Shown in pieces: positions 10,954 to 25,350 of a stretch of 64,000 nucleotides of DNA (positions are counted from its first letter, which is position 1; every line of letters begins with the position of its first letter). Where the stretch lies: NCBI RefSeq assembly GCF_014839805.1, contig NC_051137.1, positions 7,925,170 to 7,989,169 on the forward strand. The letters are read 5' to 3'. The notes below the pieces were generated by a model, which was given only the letters and a program-made list of their open reading frames with translations, was not told the origin of the DNA and ran no database searches. Both the position numbers and the translations under genes were made by a program. Source of the DNA: Manduca sexta. Its lineage: Eukaryota; Arthropoda; Insecta; Lepidoptera; Sphingidae.

Positions 10954-13900
10954 TATGTATAAAGTGTACTGATGTTTCAAAATATGTTTTCTTAAATACT
11001 AGCAAAATATTTCAATCGACTGATTTAAAACATCAAATTATAAAGTTAATTAATATGTTGTATCTGGAGATAGAACAATTGCAGAGAGGGTGTCACCCTC
11101 GTTATCATTATGTAGTAACTCCTAACAGATTTGATGCCACGTTATTCGGATACTCAACACCTACTAATACTTTTTAATGACTACAAATAACAACTATACG
11201 ATAACTTTCGCGACAAAATTCTCTACCGATACTTCTAAACGTTGGCAGTGAATCCTCGTTTGCACCTCTTTTAACATAATTCTACAGAGACCAAAAACTT
11301 TACTACATTACTTGCTTTCTTCTCTTTCCAGGGATTGACAGGGATGCTACACCCACATTCACCAGCTAGTTCAACTCCCATGTAAAGTTTTTAACTTATG
11401 TTTCTAACTTTACCAGAGGTATAACGCAATCTCCAAACTGCTCACCATAACTAACAAATTACATTCTTAACCATAACAAAAAGGCCTAACTTTTTGTTCA
11501 CAGCACTTCCCCTCAAAGCTGTGGGGGTTCCATTGCGGTGCAGTTATGGCTACCCCGTCGTTTATCATCGCGTGATCTCCCGATGTTGACTTAATGGAGT
11601 GCTCGCGAACAAATTTAAAACACGGCTTGTTATAACTTACATGATTTAGTCGAGTGGTTAATCACTATTACTGCGTGTCTAGTACTAGTTGTTGATTGTT
11701 TGATTATTGTTGGAAACGTGTCGAAAGTGTTTTTAATATTCATTATGTGGGGTTTTGTAGGCAATACGATTTTTAATTTGAAACCCATCTTTTATTATGT
11801 AGATTATTTTGGATAGTGATTGGATTTTGGATATGACGTAGTATTGCAGCGCATGATAAGATAATTATAGTCTAATTATGGTGTGATAGGTCTGACTGAA
11901 ATAGGTCTCAATTCGAGACGCAATTACCACCAAAATTTAGTTTCTTTATCTGCTATGGTAGAAAAAGCAAGGCAAAACAAACAAACATATAAAAACACGA
12001 AAGTAATTTTGATCATCGTTTCTTCCTCTATTTTTTAGATAAAAAATAACATGAATATGGAGCAAATATTTCGTAAGCTACACAAAAAGTGGTATATCTC
12101 AGGGGTCTGGCATTCTTCCCCGAGGCGGCGCCGGGGTTGGGGGATCGTAATTGAAAAATAAAAGGCCGTAATAATAGAATTTACATTACGTGCTTTCCAA
12201 TGACAAATTTTGCCGTCTGTCTGTTTTTGTCAGGAGAGCGACATTGACTTCACACATACAATTTTGTACACGCTCCCTATTTTTTATAAGCAATTGCTTT
12301 CGTACTTTATTAAATACATTATTTACCCATGCACATCTACGCAAAGCTGAATGTACGAGTCGACTGTAGCATCTTACTATACAAGCCTATTCGTGACCTG
12401 AAATCTAGAAGCAGTTCTATGTCATCAGAAACACAATGTAAATAACTTACAGTTCCGTACCACCCAGCCCTAAGATAAACTTTGCATATCACACAAACAT
12501 TTAGCCGAGTACAGATAGTAAAAATTGTGACATCTCTTATGGCAACCTTATCACTCAATGCATCACGAAAAACGTCAAAAAGAGTATGAAGGAACTATAA
12601 TGTAAACTCTATACCACATTTTTATTAATTCAATTTGTGTCGTAAAAATGCCGAAACGCTGTTTTCCAAACATTTATATTTACTATGCAGATATTACGGT
12701 ATCGGATTGTTTCGTGCCGACATTTCCGTACAATAGATTGGCCGCGCGGCACTGCTAGTTAGCACTAAAGTGAGATGTAAATATGCGCAGGCGCAGGGGT
12801 CGCACCACGCAGTACTCCGCTGCATTGTGCAGAAACGTGCCCGAGGACCGTTGGCGTTTTCACAAATATTGCTAAATATTGTTCTGCCTTCCGGGTGCAA
12901 TGGTGGCGACTCTCGACTTTTAATAGGTTTAATAACTCTGGATTAATAATATCGAGTGGCGAAAATCGTAGTAGGTAAAGTTGAGTGGTTTTCCTTGCAT
13001 GTCAGCAATCCCGTCTCGGATACTTCTGACGCCATATTATTTTTAACTACTCACTGGACCATCTCGATAACTGCCTCATGTACTTAGATACACACAGCCA
13101 TTAACTATTCACATTTTACTAACATTATCATCTGCGAATCAATCAAGCCCGATCCGCAATGTCTTGCTGCGGGAATTTATAGCGTCTTTTTCTTAAGTTA
13201 TTTGCATATTATCTTAATGATGAAGAACCACCTCTTCGCCACTTATCGCAATATTCCAATTAATGCTGGAAATATGCGCCGGCTCCTCGCAACGCCATGT
13301 TTTATTAACCTTTCATAATGTTCGCCTTTATCTCGTGTATTAAATCAGCTTAAAAGTGTAACAGTTTTGATGTACGTTACCCATAATGTAAGTTTCTTGT
13401 AACCTCATTAATGTATCAACAGGAGATAGCTTAGCATTAAATGTGTTTTTGAATTTAGTGTTTTTTTTTTCACAAATTAAATTCGAATAATTTGCGACTA
13501 AAAATGTTCCAGATAAATACAATTATTTAAATCCGCAAAAGCATCTTCAAATCTCTAAAACATTCACTTAATGCTACAATTAACATTCCACCGAGAGAAC
13601 ATTAAAATATTTCCAATAAAGTATAGTTTTATCTCAACAAACTGTATGCAAAACTTTAGTAGAGGCGGCGACGAGGTCCATAATTATTCTGAATGGAGCA
13701 CATATAGGTGAAAATAATAGGAGACGGGCGAGGGCAAGGAGGGCGAGGGCGCGAGGCCGGCACAGGCGCGGGCGCATGCCGCGCTCCCGACCAACACCTA
13801 ATTAACCGGAGACGTGACATAGCTACGTTATAAATTTAAAATCTGTTCGCCGCCGCTGGGAAAAAATAAATGCCAAAGAGCACTGAATAATTTAGAACAA

Positions 13901-16900
13901 AACAAATAAATCGAGCATGCGATACTGGCTATTCGTGGCATTTAAAAATATTTCTCACTGCTCTACACTGAGTTGAAAACTTGAGTGCAGGTAGTCATCG
14001 GCAGATACAACACAAGCCGAGACAAATTTTGTAGTTGATTTACCTTCGGCGTTTCGTCCTCTTATCGTCACAATATAATTTATCACCACCTTACATTATT
14101 CCGCTAAGCACGTATTAAACAATTTATGTCATGTTCTTAAGTATTCACTATCTACACGTTTTCAATAAATTATAAGCGAACGTCAACTAACATAACATGC
14201 TTTGATATTATGCTAAAATTCAATTGTTTCAAAGTCAGTATATTGTATTTTGTTCGACGTAAGCAATCATTTAAACATAATCGACGATTGTCAATAGAGT
14301 TTATGGTCAGTTGTAGATTCTGCGTGCATGTCAAATTACACATCACAGGATGCTCTAATACCGCGTCTTATAAATCGAATATAATATTTTAAAAAATCAT
14401 CATGGAGAATGCAAATTCAGAATTGTTTTCAATGTATAAAAATAACAGTAATAACATCGCTAATTTATATAAAGTATATATAAATAAGAAGAAGCGAGTT
14501 TGATCAAACAATCGCTGTACTGATATTTTCCTCAAGTATATGAGAATGACATTTAAAAGTCAATAGAAGTGTGAAATGTGCGTAAAACAGTGAACGTCCT
14601 GTATAAGTAAACAGAGCTCCCTGTTATGTGTTAAGCGTAGCAGCTACCTATCATCAGGTGAAATATATAAATCGAAGCGTTATCATCTTCGGCGATCACC
14701 GCAGACGGCAGCGGCGGCCGTGGCCACCGACACGTGAAATAAATATCCATTTCCATACTCAAATGCGGACAGCAGTTGAGTACAAAGAGGCGCAGACGAG
14801 AGTCGGAGCGTCATCCCGCATCACCACCCGCTCGAGTGCTGACAGCGCGCCGCTGATCTATAACTCCTTATTATTATTTGAATGAGATCTATAGATGCGA
14901 GAGGTGTGGAACCGCGATTCCGATCCGACGAAGATCATTTTGTTCGACTGGAACGACCGCTTTTGAACTAACCTGACGTTACAATGGTGGCCGGTGACGG
15001 CAATGATTTAAAATCTGTTAACAGGACGGTTCTCTTTTTAACGATTGCTGTACGATTTCCATAAATGGCTTTTCATATTATCGTTGTAGTCTGAATACTC
15101 AACATAACAAGGTGTAAGGTACATTCCGCGGGGCGAGCCTACCGTCCACGGGAAATGAATACGAACGAACAATGATATGAGGGATAATAGTGAAATTGAA
15201 ACAGAAATCCCCGCCGTAATGAGGTCTCTGTTCATTGCTCCCCATATGAAGGCATTATCTTTATCTGGAGTAATTATCTCCTGCAGCGTACCAATGCTTC
15301 GACATAGCTATATTGTGACAGACCGGGCGCTACATCTATACATATTATAGTTTTATTAACATTAGGTTGTTTGTCCCAATGAAAGGATTTGTATGTCTGA
15401 ATGTTTAGTTAGCAAATAAGTTTGATGAAAATCAATAAGTTAGAATTAATTTTAAATGCGGTTTTCATTCCGCTGCATCTATCATTGAAATGAAACTGTT
15501 TATTTATTTGAATAGGTATAACAAATATTCAGCGGTAACTGGAAATGGAGAGGAACGGACTGTCGACACGGAGGTCGCACGTTCGATGACGCCATCGAGC
15601 ACAGACTTTTCGATGTTATATTTATTAATAATTCTTGTTTAAAATATGTAAAAAAACCTTGCATATAAACCTGCATACATTACAGTTCTACATTATCTTT
15701 TTTCGTTTTTCCCCAGGCAAAAATAAAGTTATTGAACACACCTTGGAACAAGGTAACGAACGCAATGCCTAAATTCTCTTATATTATAGGTCTGTGTCAA
15801 ACAGCGCAGCACAAAATAAACCATCAAATATAACTGCAATCTTTACTCGTATTTTCACACCGGTATCTATTAAACCTAGCCTAAGAAAACCTATTCCTAC
15901 GCGTATTAATTCGGGGTTAAAATCGAATTAGATGAAATATTGTGTCTGTGTGCATAAAACAATATGGCAACAATTGCTAGTCCAAGTCGGTAAACGGCGA
16001 CGAGTGAAGCAGCGACACTCGAGCCGAGTGTCGGCCCGTGCCAATCATCGGTGATAAAATAATGGCATCAATGCAGGAAGCGCAGTTATTCGCAGTGCCC
16101 GCGCCAGCCGCCATGGGGGCTTTTAATCAACACTTTATTGTTTAATGACCCCTCGTCCAACTCTAAATTAAAAGGGTGACGGCTCAAACCCTATTGACGA
16201 ATGCGTAATATGTGAGCGGATTTGTACTGAATATTTGATGATAGATAATAGGCATTCGGATACATCAATTCGTTTGAGAATGTGTATGGTAATCTGTGGA
16301 AATCAACTTTGGGCAATGGTTACCATTTTATTATTCAAGTTAATTTTTGGGTTTAAATACGTACCTATGTATTTTTAGTACCCTAATATAAATAGTTGAA
16401 AAACGTAATAATGGCATTTATTATATTTATATAAAAAGGATTAACTAAGTTAAGTACAGTATTACATATAATTATGATCGAACCTAACGAATAAACAAAC
16501 TATTTTGGATATAATATGACTTTACTGCCTCGGAGCCGTTAATAGTTATTTTTTGCTTTCTATTTAAAATTAAATATAAGGAATTTCTAGTAGAATAGTC
16601 TCCCGAACAGCCGTATTGCTATTATGAGCCTACGAGCACCCTATCATACAATCTACTTGCTTCGAAGCAACAAAGTTGAATATTTCCAAGGCTCAAGTTA
16701 TGATGTCACATCAAATTGTACGCAGTCACGAGAACAACTAGTTAGTAAATATAAGTAGAGATTAAACAAGTAAGATAGATATGTGTGAGCCGGCGAAGCG
16801 CACTTCGAGTCGCGTGCACCCTCGGGTTAAATGCTTTCAGTTATTTTATACGAAAGCCTTAGAGTTACAAGTATTATTTGAATTAGCTGCACACGTTTAA

Positions 16901-17867
16901 AAATAGACGTTTGTAAGTAAATAATTTGATACTTTTTTTGTTTTGTGATAATTGTGTGGAGTTAGGAGGTTGGACTACTATTTTTAATCGAAGCTATTCA
17001 AGTAAATGTCTACTCTTTACCAAAACATAATCGCTTGTGCGCCTTAAGTCCCTTTTTTAAGAATAAAAAAGTACCTTTTAGAAGAATAAAGAAAAGTCCC
17101 AAATTAATATATGGAATATTCTTTATTTAATAGGGCAACAGTGAAGGTATCTATTTTTTATCTTGTAGTTTTGTTATACGGAAACACTTTTACAAAATTT
17201 GTCCGTTTTATAAAGAGACAAATTTTGACAAACTCTACTATATTTCACGAAACTATACGTTCTCGTTATATATTATAGATCTATTTTAAGAACTATGATA
17301 GTGACTGTTGTGTATTTGAATTTAAAACGATCATTTTCCTACCAAGAAATATTGCAACCCCTTAATCCGAAAAAAATATAAAAAAATAAATATCCAATGC
17401 AACTCCACGACACCCGCGCGCCGTATTAGAGGCATTTGATCCCTGACTTTTAATGCTTCACCCCCGGCATTAAAATTATATGTATATCTGTATCACGCTC
17501 GCGATTGTAGGGCCTCAACTATGGCCAGGCGAAACGTACACCACGCGCCAAGGCCTACACGCATTACATCCACTTAGCGTGTTATGTATCATATCTTGTT
17601 AACAACATATTAAGAACGGCAGCCTAGTTCAGTTAAGCCGGTACGTGTGAAAAGGCCTTATTTTTGACACTTGAGTAGTCGCTGATTAAGTAATGTTGAA
17701 GTTTCGTAAGTTTGGAGTTACTTTTGTTATTTTTGCTATTTCTTAAAGGATGTGATTGTAAATCTTAATTTTGGGTAAATGGATCTTTAGAAAATTTGCA
17801 GATGGTAGGGTATATTTAATATCCACACATATAGCAAACACCGTACTTAAGGTGTTAAAACCCGCCA
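10954..17867. other. Non-coding stretch with scattered GC blocks
   Basis: No supported gene in about 6.9 kb. GC-rich blocks are at 12110-12150, 12730-12860, 13726-13800 (GGGCGAGGGC repeats), 14690-14860 and 16080-16130. Several abut homeodomain-like motifs: CCTAATTAACCGG at about 13798, and TTTTAATCAAC and TTTAATGACC at about 16122-16150. Open frames of 60-85 codons show no family resemblance or codon bias. The 12110-12150 block (TCTTCCCCGAGGCGGCGCCG) may be a transposon fragment, but I cannot name it. Confidence 0.45.
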
Positions 17868-18004
17868 TGGTAGCCTATATAAGTATATGGCATTCCGGGA
17901 TCAGCCTGTGTATATCCAACAGGCCGGCATGATTGTGTGGACTGCCGAGGGGTAATCACCTCTCGACAGTCGAGATTCTACTGAACCCCCTGAATAAAAA
18001 AAAG
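17868..18004 (+). repeat. Dispersed retroelement 3'-tail fragment
   Basis: Text from 'cctgtgtatatccaacaggc' through 'attgtgtggactgccgaggg' and 'ctctcgacagtcgagattct' matches the segment at 27720-27815 closely. Both are followed by an A-rich run. This is a recurrent lepidopteran repeat, probably the 3' end of a LINE or SINE. Confidence 0.6.
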
Positions 18005-18400
18005 AGTTATAATTAAACGTAGACAACATCTTGAATTGTGTAGTAAGTTGTTCATTACCCTAAAACGTGGGGTGCTATATGAATCCTTTTAAAGTCTAGG
18101 AGTTATATAGGTTACAAAGCCGACAAACCATCACCAGTTGCTTTCATGCAATGAAATGTAACGTCTTCATGTCTAATGAAATCGAACTCTCGTCTAATGG
18201 AACCCTGTCACCCCCACCTAAAATTGTGTATTTTTCGCAAATGCCATTTTAAGCCTGTAAAGTAATGCGATTAGATATAATATTTATTTATTCACGTTTG
18301 TTGTTTGCCTATGAAACATAAATTGATAGTGAATTTCTTCATTTTAGAAACCTAATTATATTTCGGCCTTACTATGGTAAAGTAAAAGAAAACTTATATT

Positions 18401-18690
18401 ATGGCAAATAAGGAATGCCTTAATAGCATTGTTGAATTGCGTGCGCAGTTCGTCCACTACTCTGTGGTTTCGGGTTCGAACCCCGGGTCGGGCAAAGTGT
18501 TTTTCTGCTCAGTATCAGTCCGGAGTCTGAAGTTTGTAAGCTATACGACGATTGGTTCGGCACTATCACCTTATAGAACAGAACACGCACGGCGCAAAGT
18601 GTATGCACTATTTACGTCTGTGTCTACCTCTTCGGCGAAAAAAGACATGAGACTTTCCCGCCCTCACACCCACCACTATAACTCCTGTAA
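18401..18690 (+). repeat. tRNA-related SINE-like repeat
   Basis: The segment holds GGTTCGAACCC at about 18474, a perfect pol III B-box, preceded by 'tgttgaattgcgtgcgcagt' and followed by 'cgggtcgggcaaagtgtttt', 'ctcagtatcagtccggagtc' and 'acctcttcggcgaaaaaaga'. I associate this order of phrases with a common lepidopteran dispersed repeat. No cloverleaf can be folded around the B-box, so it is not a functional tRNA. The open frames here on both strands have no independent support. Confidence 0.6.
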
Positions 18691-19854
18691 GCGAGGATCA
18701 GCAGTGCCACGCATTTTATGACACCAAGCAGTGAAGCTCGGCGAGTCTCAGGGAAAACTAATATGTCGTTATCCCGCAACGAAATTAATCAAATAGAAAG
18801 ATAGGGAGGAGTTGGAAATATTAATTGTCCACTTCCCTCCAGAGCAATGCGGGTGACAAAATCATGATCTAAGGAGGCGATTTAACCTCAAGGATAGGGA
18901 CGTTTACAACTAGATAAGCTAGTTATAAAACGCAAAAGACATGAGTGTGAATACGTCATTATATAAGGATATCAATTATAATCAATCACATTATTTAATC
19001 CGTTTAAAGCCCTCTTTACTTCGCAAATCACGGACGAAAGAAAATTATATATAAAGTACTAGACACGAAGTAAAGTTTAAAAATAACGCAGACTTGAATG
19101 CATAATATATAAGATTTTACTCGAAGATCTATTTCAATGAAGTTATTCTCTATATTATACAATTTTCCTCACTAATATCAAAGACTTCTAATATATACAT
19201 AGTTCTCACGTCAAACCGTAACATGCACACAAAAATAGACATTTAAATGTTTATCGATATCTGATAACAAAAATAAAAATCCGCCGCCGGCGCTAATTAC
19301 TTGAAACCTGATATCATTCATTAGACGATCCCTAAATTATTGCGCTCTGCAAAATTCTTAATTATATCTCTTAAATTTCTAAGTAAAATTTCGCCTAGAG
19401 CGGTGGCATGGCAGCAAAATGATATGTTTGTAAACAACTCTGAACTTTACCGTTAAACACTAATTATACATTTTGATAATAATCCACGTTTCAATTTTAA
19501 GGTGAGGGAGCTTGAAGGGTCGAACCAAAAACATTCAAATCAGAGCTATTAACGCAAGGGTTAATAACCTCCAATTTTGCAAACATTAACATAATCTACA
19601 ATCCTCGTATAATTATGGAATAACATCACAGATGAATTCTAAAATTTATTTAAGAGCGTACTTTTTTAATCATCGCGCTTGTAACCCTACTTTAAAAACA
19701 CTTGCCTCTGCATATGTCGGAATTCAATTTCTTCACGGCACGCAGCTAGATGTATATTAATTACACAGTTCATAAAATGCACGTTAAACGCTTAGGTAAT
19801 GTGTTGAAAGAGGTGGCTGTCACCCCTCTAATTAGACGGATAATGACGGTGTTC

Positions 19855-20040
19855 GAAGTTATTAATTTAATAAGAGGGGCCGGCAGGGCTCAGATGGCAC
19901 CGTGTCAGGTGTCTGCACTGACGGGGTCGCCGTGTGTCATGCTCGCCACGCGCCGCGTCAACATGTCATAAACTGACAGTTGTTTGTAGCCTAATCAACA
20001 TCGCCTAAAAATAACCCCATTATGACGTCATTGTGCGTTT
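19855..20040. promoter_or_regulatory. Candidate regulatory block with CRE
   Basis: A GC-rich core (about 19875-19960) is flanked by TTAATTTAATAAG on the left. On the right are TGACAGTTG (about 19973) and the perfect CRE palindrome TGACGTCA at 20023-20030. An E-box-like CAGGTGTCTG lies inside. Such a cluster suits an enhancer or distal promoter, but there is no adjacent transcript and no conservation data, so the role is inferred. Confidence 0.3.
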
Positions 20041-21924
20041 GAAAAATAAAAAGGATGCTACCAGTACACTCATTCCTAAATAAAAGTAGGTTTGTATATT
20101 CATAAAGAAACACGTTAGTTAAACACTCGGCCCATTGAATTATACAGGTATAAGAAAATGTAAGACTTCTTTTATATCATTTTAATTTTCTAATTCACCC
20201 GCGGCAAGCACTCACGAAACGAGTAATTACTGTAAAAGGTCTTAAGCATGAATGTTATGACGGTGTTTATGAAAAGTATTTCACGGTTTGTATACAAACA
20301 TAGGTATCTACCATTGAAATTTTCTTTTCGGTAAGCGCGCTCACCACACAATTTTGGAAAAACGTAAAAATTTCGACGGTATTGTAAGAAAGTTTTTGGT
20401 GGAGCACATAAATGATAAACAGACATTTACTTACACGTTGCGAACCTTTTGACATGATAATAATTCGAAGGGAAGAAGTCGAATTTAATAGCGAGTTAAA
20501 TGATACGTGCCCTGATTGGAAAATGTATGCTTATTCAGGTCGGGCAAGGCCCGCGCTCCCCGACCCTCCGCACGGCTGATTTGAAATGAATGGTAATAAT
20601 GGCCGAGCGTCCCGCTCGCATCGTTTTGTATGATTATTCCAGATTAATTATTTGTAGGAATTTTGTGAGCTAATTTTTCGGAACGAGATTTTTCCGCTTT
20701 GAGTGACGTTTTAATTCCAACTCGTCAGTCGGGCTGCGTATGTACAATTTGATAGGTTACTGTATTATCCAGCCCACGGGTTTATTATTGCTCAATGCAT
20801 TAATCGTTTGTTTATAGAGGATTCTATAATTATTTTATAGTATATTTTAATTAATCGTATACTTCTCGAGAAAATGTTTTATTCAGATTATTTTCAACAT
20901 GTAAGTAAAATATATGTTTCTAAAATACATTATTACGAATTTTTAGTTACCAAGAACTACTTCAAAATACTTTATGACACATCACAACTATGAGAATTAT
21001 CATTGATTTGATGGAATATTTAAAAGAAACTTTAAGATCGAATATATTTCCAAATTGAATTTACCTTATCTATATATTGAGTATCGCATGTTTTATAAAC
21101 ACGCCGATACCGATCGCATAGCATCGGTATTGAATCACGTCACAGTGGTCCCAAGGGCTAGCGGCTGATGCGAATATCAAATCGCTGCCACCCCTTAACT
21201 CTATAACTCATACCCATTAGATGACAGGGGAAACGACATCTCAGTCCGTCGTGCGTCACTCCATCATACCGGTATTTATTTATTGATAGCGCGTCAATAA
21301 TAAATATTTATGTATAACAGCGCACCAAAACTGACTCATTAAGCGTGCTATTTTCTTCATTTGCCATTGTTTCTGCTCGTATAAGTGTCGACAAATGAAA
21401 GTCAATTCTATTGATGTACTAAAGATCCGAATTCGGTTTGGCAAGGGCGCCCTGTTTGTACTGTCGGCTGGACTCTCCCTAGGGGCCTGAGCTGGCACAT
21501 TCTGACGACTGAACTAAGTAGAAAGATAGAACAGAATTAAGCCGGCCAATTATCCCGTATTGGATTTATTGGTAATCTCTGCACGGATGGGCGCGAGGGT
21601 GCGAAGCGAACCAACTTTTGATGATGCCTCCATAGGCATTATGAAGAAAGTTGTTGCAATTTTTATGGAGGAGGATTTATTGTTTAGCTTCCTCTATTAT
21701 ATGGCCCTCGATTGTGTGAAGACAGATAAAGGAGAGCTCAGAAGCGTTTTATTAGAAATAAATCAGTCTTTAATCAAAGTATGCTTTGCGGATTAACTAG
21801 CTTTGTCTTTGCAATAATTTCTTTGTTTCTATTAAATAGGATTTCTTTGTGACTGGAAATTACTGCTACAATAAATACTTGGACTCGATACCTTTGTTCC
21901 TATGAATAAAGTAGCACTATTATT

Positions 21925-21990
21925 TGCCTGATACATCAATAACATTCATTATAATACTATTATACATCAATAACAATCATTATATTGTAA
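21925..21990 (+). repeat. Imperfect tandem duplication
   Basis: Two adjacent units share 'tacatcaataaca-tcattata' with one substitution between the copies. The unit length is about 32 bp, and only two copies are seen. Confidence 0.6.
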
Positions 21991-24900
21991 CGGTATGGGT
22001 ACTTTTTGTCGTCATTTGTTAGATTAAATACTTAATTAAAACTTATTATTTACGGAGGACTAGATACATTGATTGAATATACCGTTAATATCAGTTCTCG
22101 TTGACCGCAACTGGAGTCAAAAACACACAAAAATTAAAATTATCATAGCGAAACCTAGACGGACTATAAGGCGCCGCGTAGACGCTATCAAGTTCTGCCA
22201 CTCTCAGTTGCATTGTAGTGTTCTATACTAACACCTCCATCAATAAACTAAGTGATACGCTGCATCAATCTATGATCATAAATTATACCGCGTCCATTGT
22301 CCTGAGCGAAACTACAATATGACATCACATAACTATAAAAGCAGTTTCCAAAACAATTTGACGCGCAGGGTGTAATAAATATTGACCGGTTGAAGTTTGA
22401 TTGTGTCCATCCCCAGCTGACCCATATCGTGTGTATCTCAGTGCTCCATAAGGGAGGGTCATCGCGAGATTTATAACTTCGATCTACGTTGACAAACAAC
22501 CAAAACTATGAAATGCGACGTCTCGCTCTATCCCAAATATTGTCACAATCCGCATATTTATTACCAATACTTTTGATTTATTTGAAGGTGGCGCATGATT
22601 TCTATTTATGGTACGTCTAGCGATCAATTGATGTTTTTAAATCTATAAACTATTTGTTATGAAGTTAATAAATTCATATCTTAAGAGCTTAGTGCTTAGA
22701 GAAAGAAATGGCGCAGTTATTTAATTAATTTAATACATCTTATTAGTTCAGTTTTATTATATTGTCTGTAACTTCCTAATTCATATCTTTCTTACAATAA
22801 GTAATTCATAAAGAGTATAATTAATCTTGTAGTGTATGTTTGAATGTTTGGCTGATACCTCAACTTTTGTCAAATAATTTGACGATCTTTTTTTATCACT
22901 CCTAAGGATACCTATCTAGTGTCAAGTTAAGTATTAGCTGTCCATGCAAAAAATACTTACTATAATAAATAAAATATTTCATCCACGAATTCGTTAATTC
23001 TCATATAGAAGTGTGTTTTAAGTTTTTATTGTTAATCACCAAAACAAAAAAGTATTGACTGGCACAACCATGAGAGTTAAATACTGAATCATAAAATCGT
23101 GAATTGTGTTATACAAAAGATGTTTGGATTTAGTCATATTCTGTTTTTGCATCATAACATCTAAAGTCTCTATAAAAGTTTGGCTGACTAACACTGATTG
23201 CTTGCTCTGATATATTTATATCTATCTTATAGATTATATAAGACTTATGTTAGGATTTTGTGTTCCTCAAGATCGTTATTGGTTTATAAAAAGATTACTA
23301 AATAGCCCTTTATCTTCCGATATTCCCGAATATCCCATAAACGTAATTATACCAATGCCAATCAATCAGTCAATTTTCTACACTAGTTGCAAAAATCCTA
23401 CTCTCATTTCCCAGAATATTGTATAATATGTAATCATAATAACCTACAAACGACAGCGTCTATATAAATCGATCATAGTAACGTAAAATAAACTTGCACC
23501 GCGTACCCTCGTGAAACGTGTGTGATAGTGTTGCCAAAAAACGTCAAACAGGATAAAAGAAATTGATATATCGATGTAAAAGCAAAAATATGTTCACATT
23601 GTGCTGGAAAAAAATCTCACTGATACGTCATAGCCGTCAGTCACTCGTATCGCCTCCCGGGTATTGCATAAAAAAGTTTTCGTACCCCTGCACACTAGTG
23701 AAGGAAAATTATAGCCAGGCGATGAAACCGACGCGGAAGGAGCGCTTTGAAATATGGCCACTGTTTAGAATCGAATAAAACGCTTGGATTTTGAGAATTT
23801 GCTTGCTACTTATTTGTACAGTAGCATAATTTGTTATGTTTGTAAGACTATTATTACTTAAACTGTTTGCATGATAAGTTATGGAGTTTAATTGAGTTAT
23901 GTTTTAGTTAAGCACACAATTTTGTGTAGCTGGCATAGTAGTAAATGGTAAAGTAGGAAATGAGTTCATTGCAGGTAAGAGAACTATGAAGCCCGATTGC
24001 ATCTCTAATTCAAACTAAAACCAGAGGTCTCTAACCTTTAAGGAAAAACATGGGGATTTAACGACAAACAATATAATTTTTTAGATCATTAAGTATTAGC
24101 CGCACGTACTGCAACAGTGAACCTACTTTTCACGTCTGACTTCTACAAAATAGTAATGCCAACCTGGTGGTGAAGATCCTTTCATTCTAATCTTATTAGT
24201 GCTTCCTTGTTTATAGGAGTTGTTACTCATCATCATCAGACCTTGCGCGTCTCACTAACCAAAAAAAATCAATGAAGAAATTGAAAATATGATTTTTGCT
24301 ACATATTTCACATAACAAGCACACGTGCCTTAACTATAATTATTAAAAAATATATATTTTAACGGCGAAATTGAAAATATTGTATATTGAAGTAGCTTTG
24401 TATGCACGAGCACCGAGTGTTCGATCAAAGAACTTACTGTAAATATGAATATCGACAAGCACTCGGTCCCGCGGGCCTCGGCTCCCGACCGCTTACGCGC
24501 CGGACTCCCAGTTTCCCTTTCACTTTCCTATGTTGATAATACTCATTTTACCGTTGACAACTCTATTGAAACCGAAGATGAAAACAATATGTATAAAAAA
24601 TAACAAGTTATTCGATTATTGAAATAAAAAATTAGGCTGTAGTTTTATGTTCATTATACACATTTAACGCGTTTTCAAAGTAAATCAATCATCATGTAGC
24701 AATTTATTTTATTCTGCTATTATCATCAATATTTTCTTCCAACTACAAGATATTAAGATAAATATTTTATATGTAGGGGCATCTTATTTCCCTAATACAG
24801 CCGTTAGCAAAACATATCGGTAATTATATCGGAAAGGCTTCGTACGTATTCAGTTCGCAGCCGCCGTTAATATACAACAGTAATCAATACGCATAAATAA

Positions 24901-25013
24901 ACGAGCGTGTGTAATTATACATATCTGTGCAATTACTGAATACAATAATATCTAGTTGTTTTCAAAGCTATTTAGTAAAATTGTCAATAATGACTGACTG
25001 AAGATGATTATGA

Positions 25014-25029
25014 CAGTGTCATGACACTG
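25014..25029. repeat. 16-bp perfect palindrome
   Basis: CAGTGTCATGACACTG is self-complementary. No associated element was recognised. It lies about 320 bp downstream of the 25351 gene's stop codon. Confidence 0.8.
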
Positions 25030-25299
25030 CTCATCGTAAATCAGTAACTCAAGAACCATTTTTGCAAATGACTTCTTTCTAAAATGTAGGTGAGCACTGA
25101 ACTAAAAAATGTTTTTTATGTATCATGTTAAAACGTCTTAGTAATAATATTTTTTATATCAATTACCAAAGAAATAAAAATAATAAAGTAATTACGAATG
25201 TCTCTAATACCTAAATAGGAAATCAGAAAATATTAAACAATGTATAATTTTCAGCTATTTCACTTTTTATAGCGGCAAATTAAAAGCATACTTCCATAA

Positions 25300-25305
25300 T
25301 TTATT
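25300..25305 (-). terminator. Polyadenylation signal AATAAA
   Basis: TTTATT on the plus strand gives AATAAA on the minus strand, about 45 bases downstream of the stop codon of the gene at 25351-26227. Its spacing suits a short 3' UTR. Confidence 0.55.
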
Positions 25306-25350
25306 TTCAATACAATCAAACATTATTTTGTTAAAGAAAGTCTCCTACGC

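Larger units (their letters stand above)
18691..25299. other. Non-coding stretch
   Basis: No supported gene in 6.6 kb. Contents: a mixed GC/AT block at 19850-20040 (listed separately), a GC block at 20535-20640, a 78-codon open frame at 21560-21796 with no recognised product, a short imperfect tandem duplication at about 21925-21990, a GC block at 24460-24520 and a palindrome at 25014-25029. Confidence 0.45.

Noticed and set aside
18465..18495. GGTTCGAACCC B-box suggesting a tRNA gene
   Set aside because: No acceptor stem, anticodon arm or A-box at the right spacing. The surrounding phrases match a dispersed repeat.
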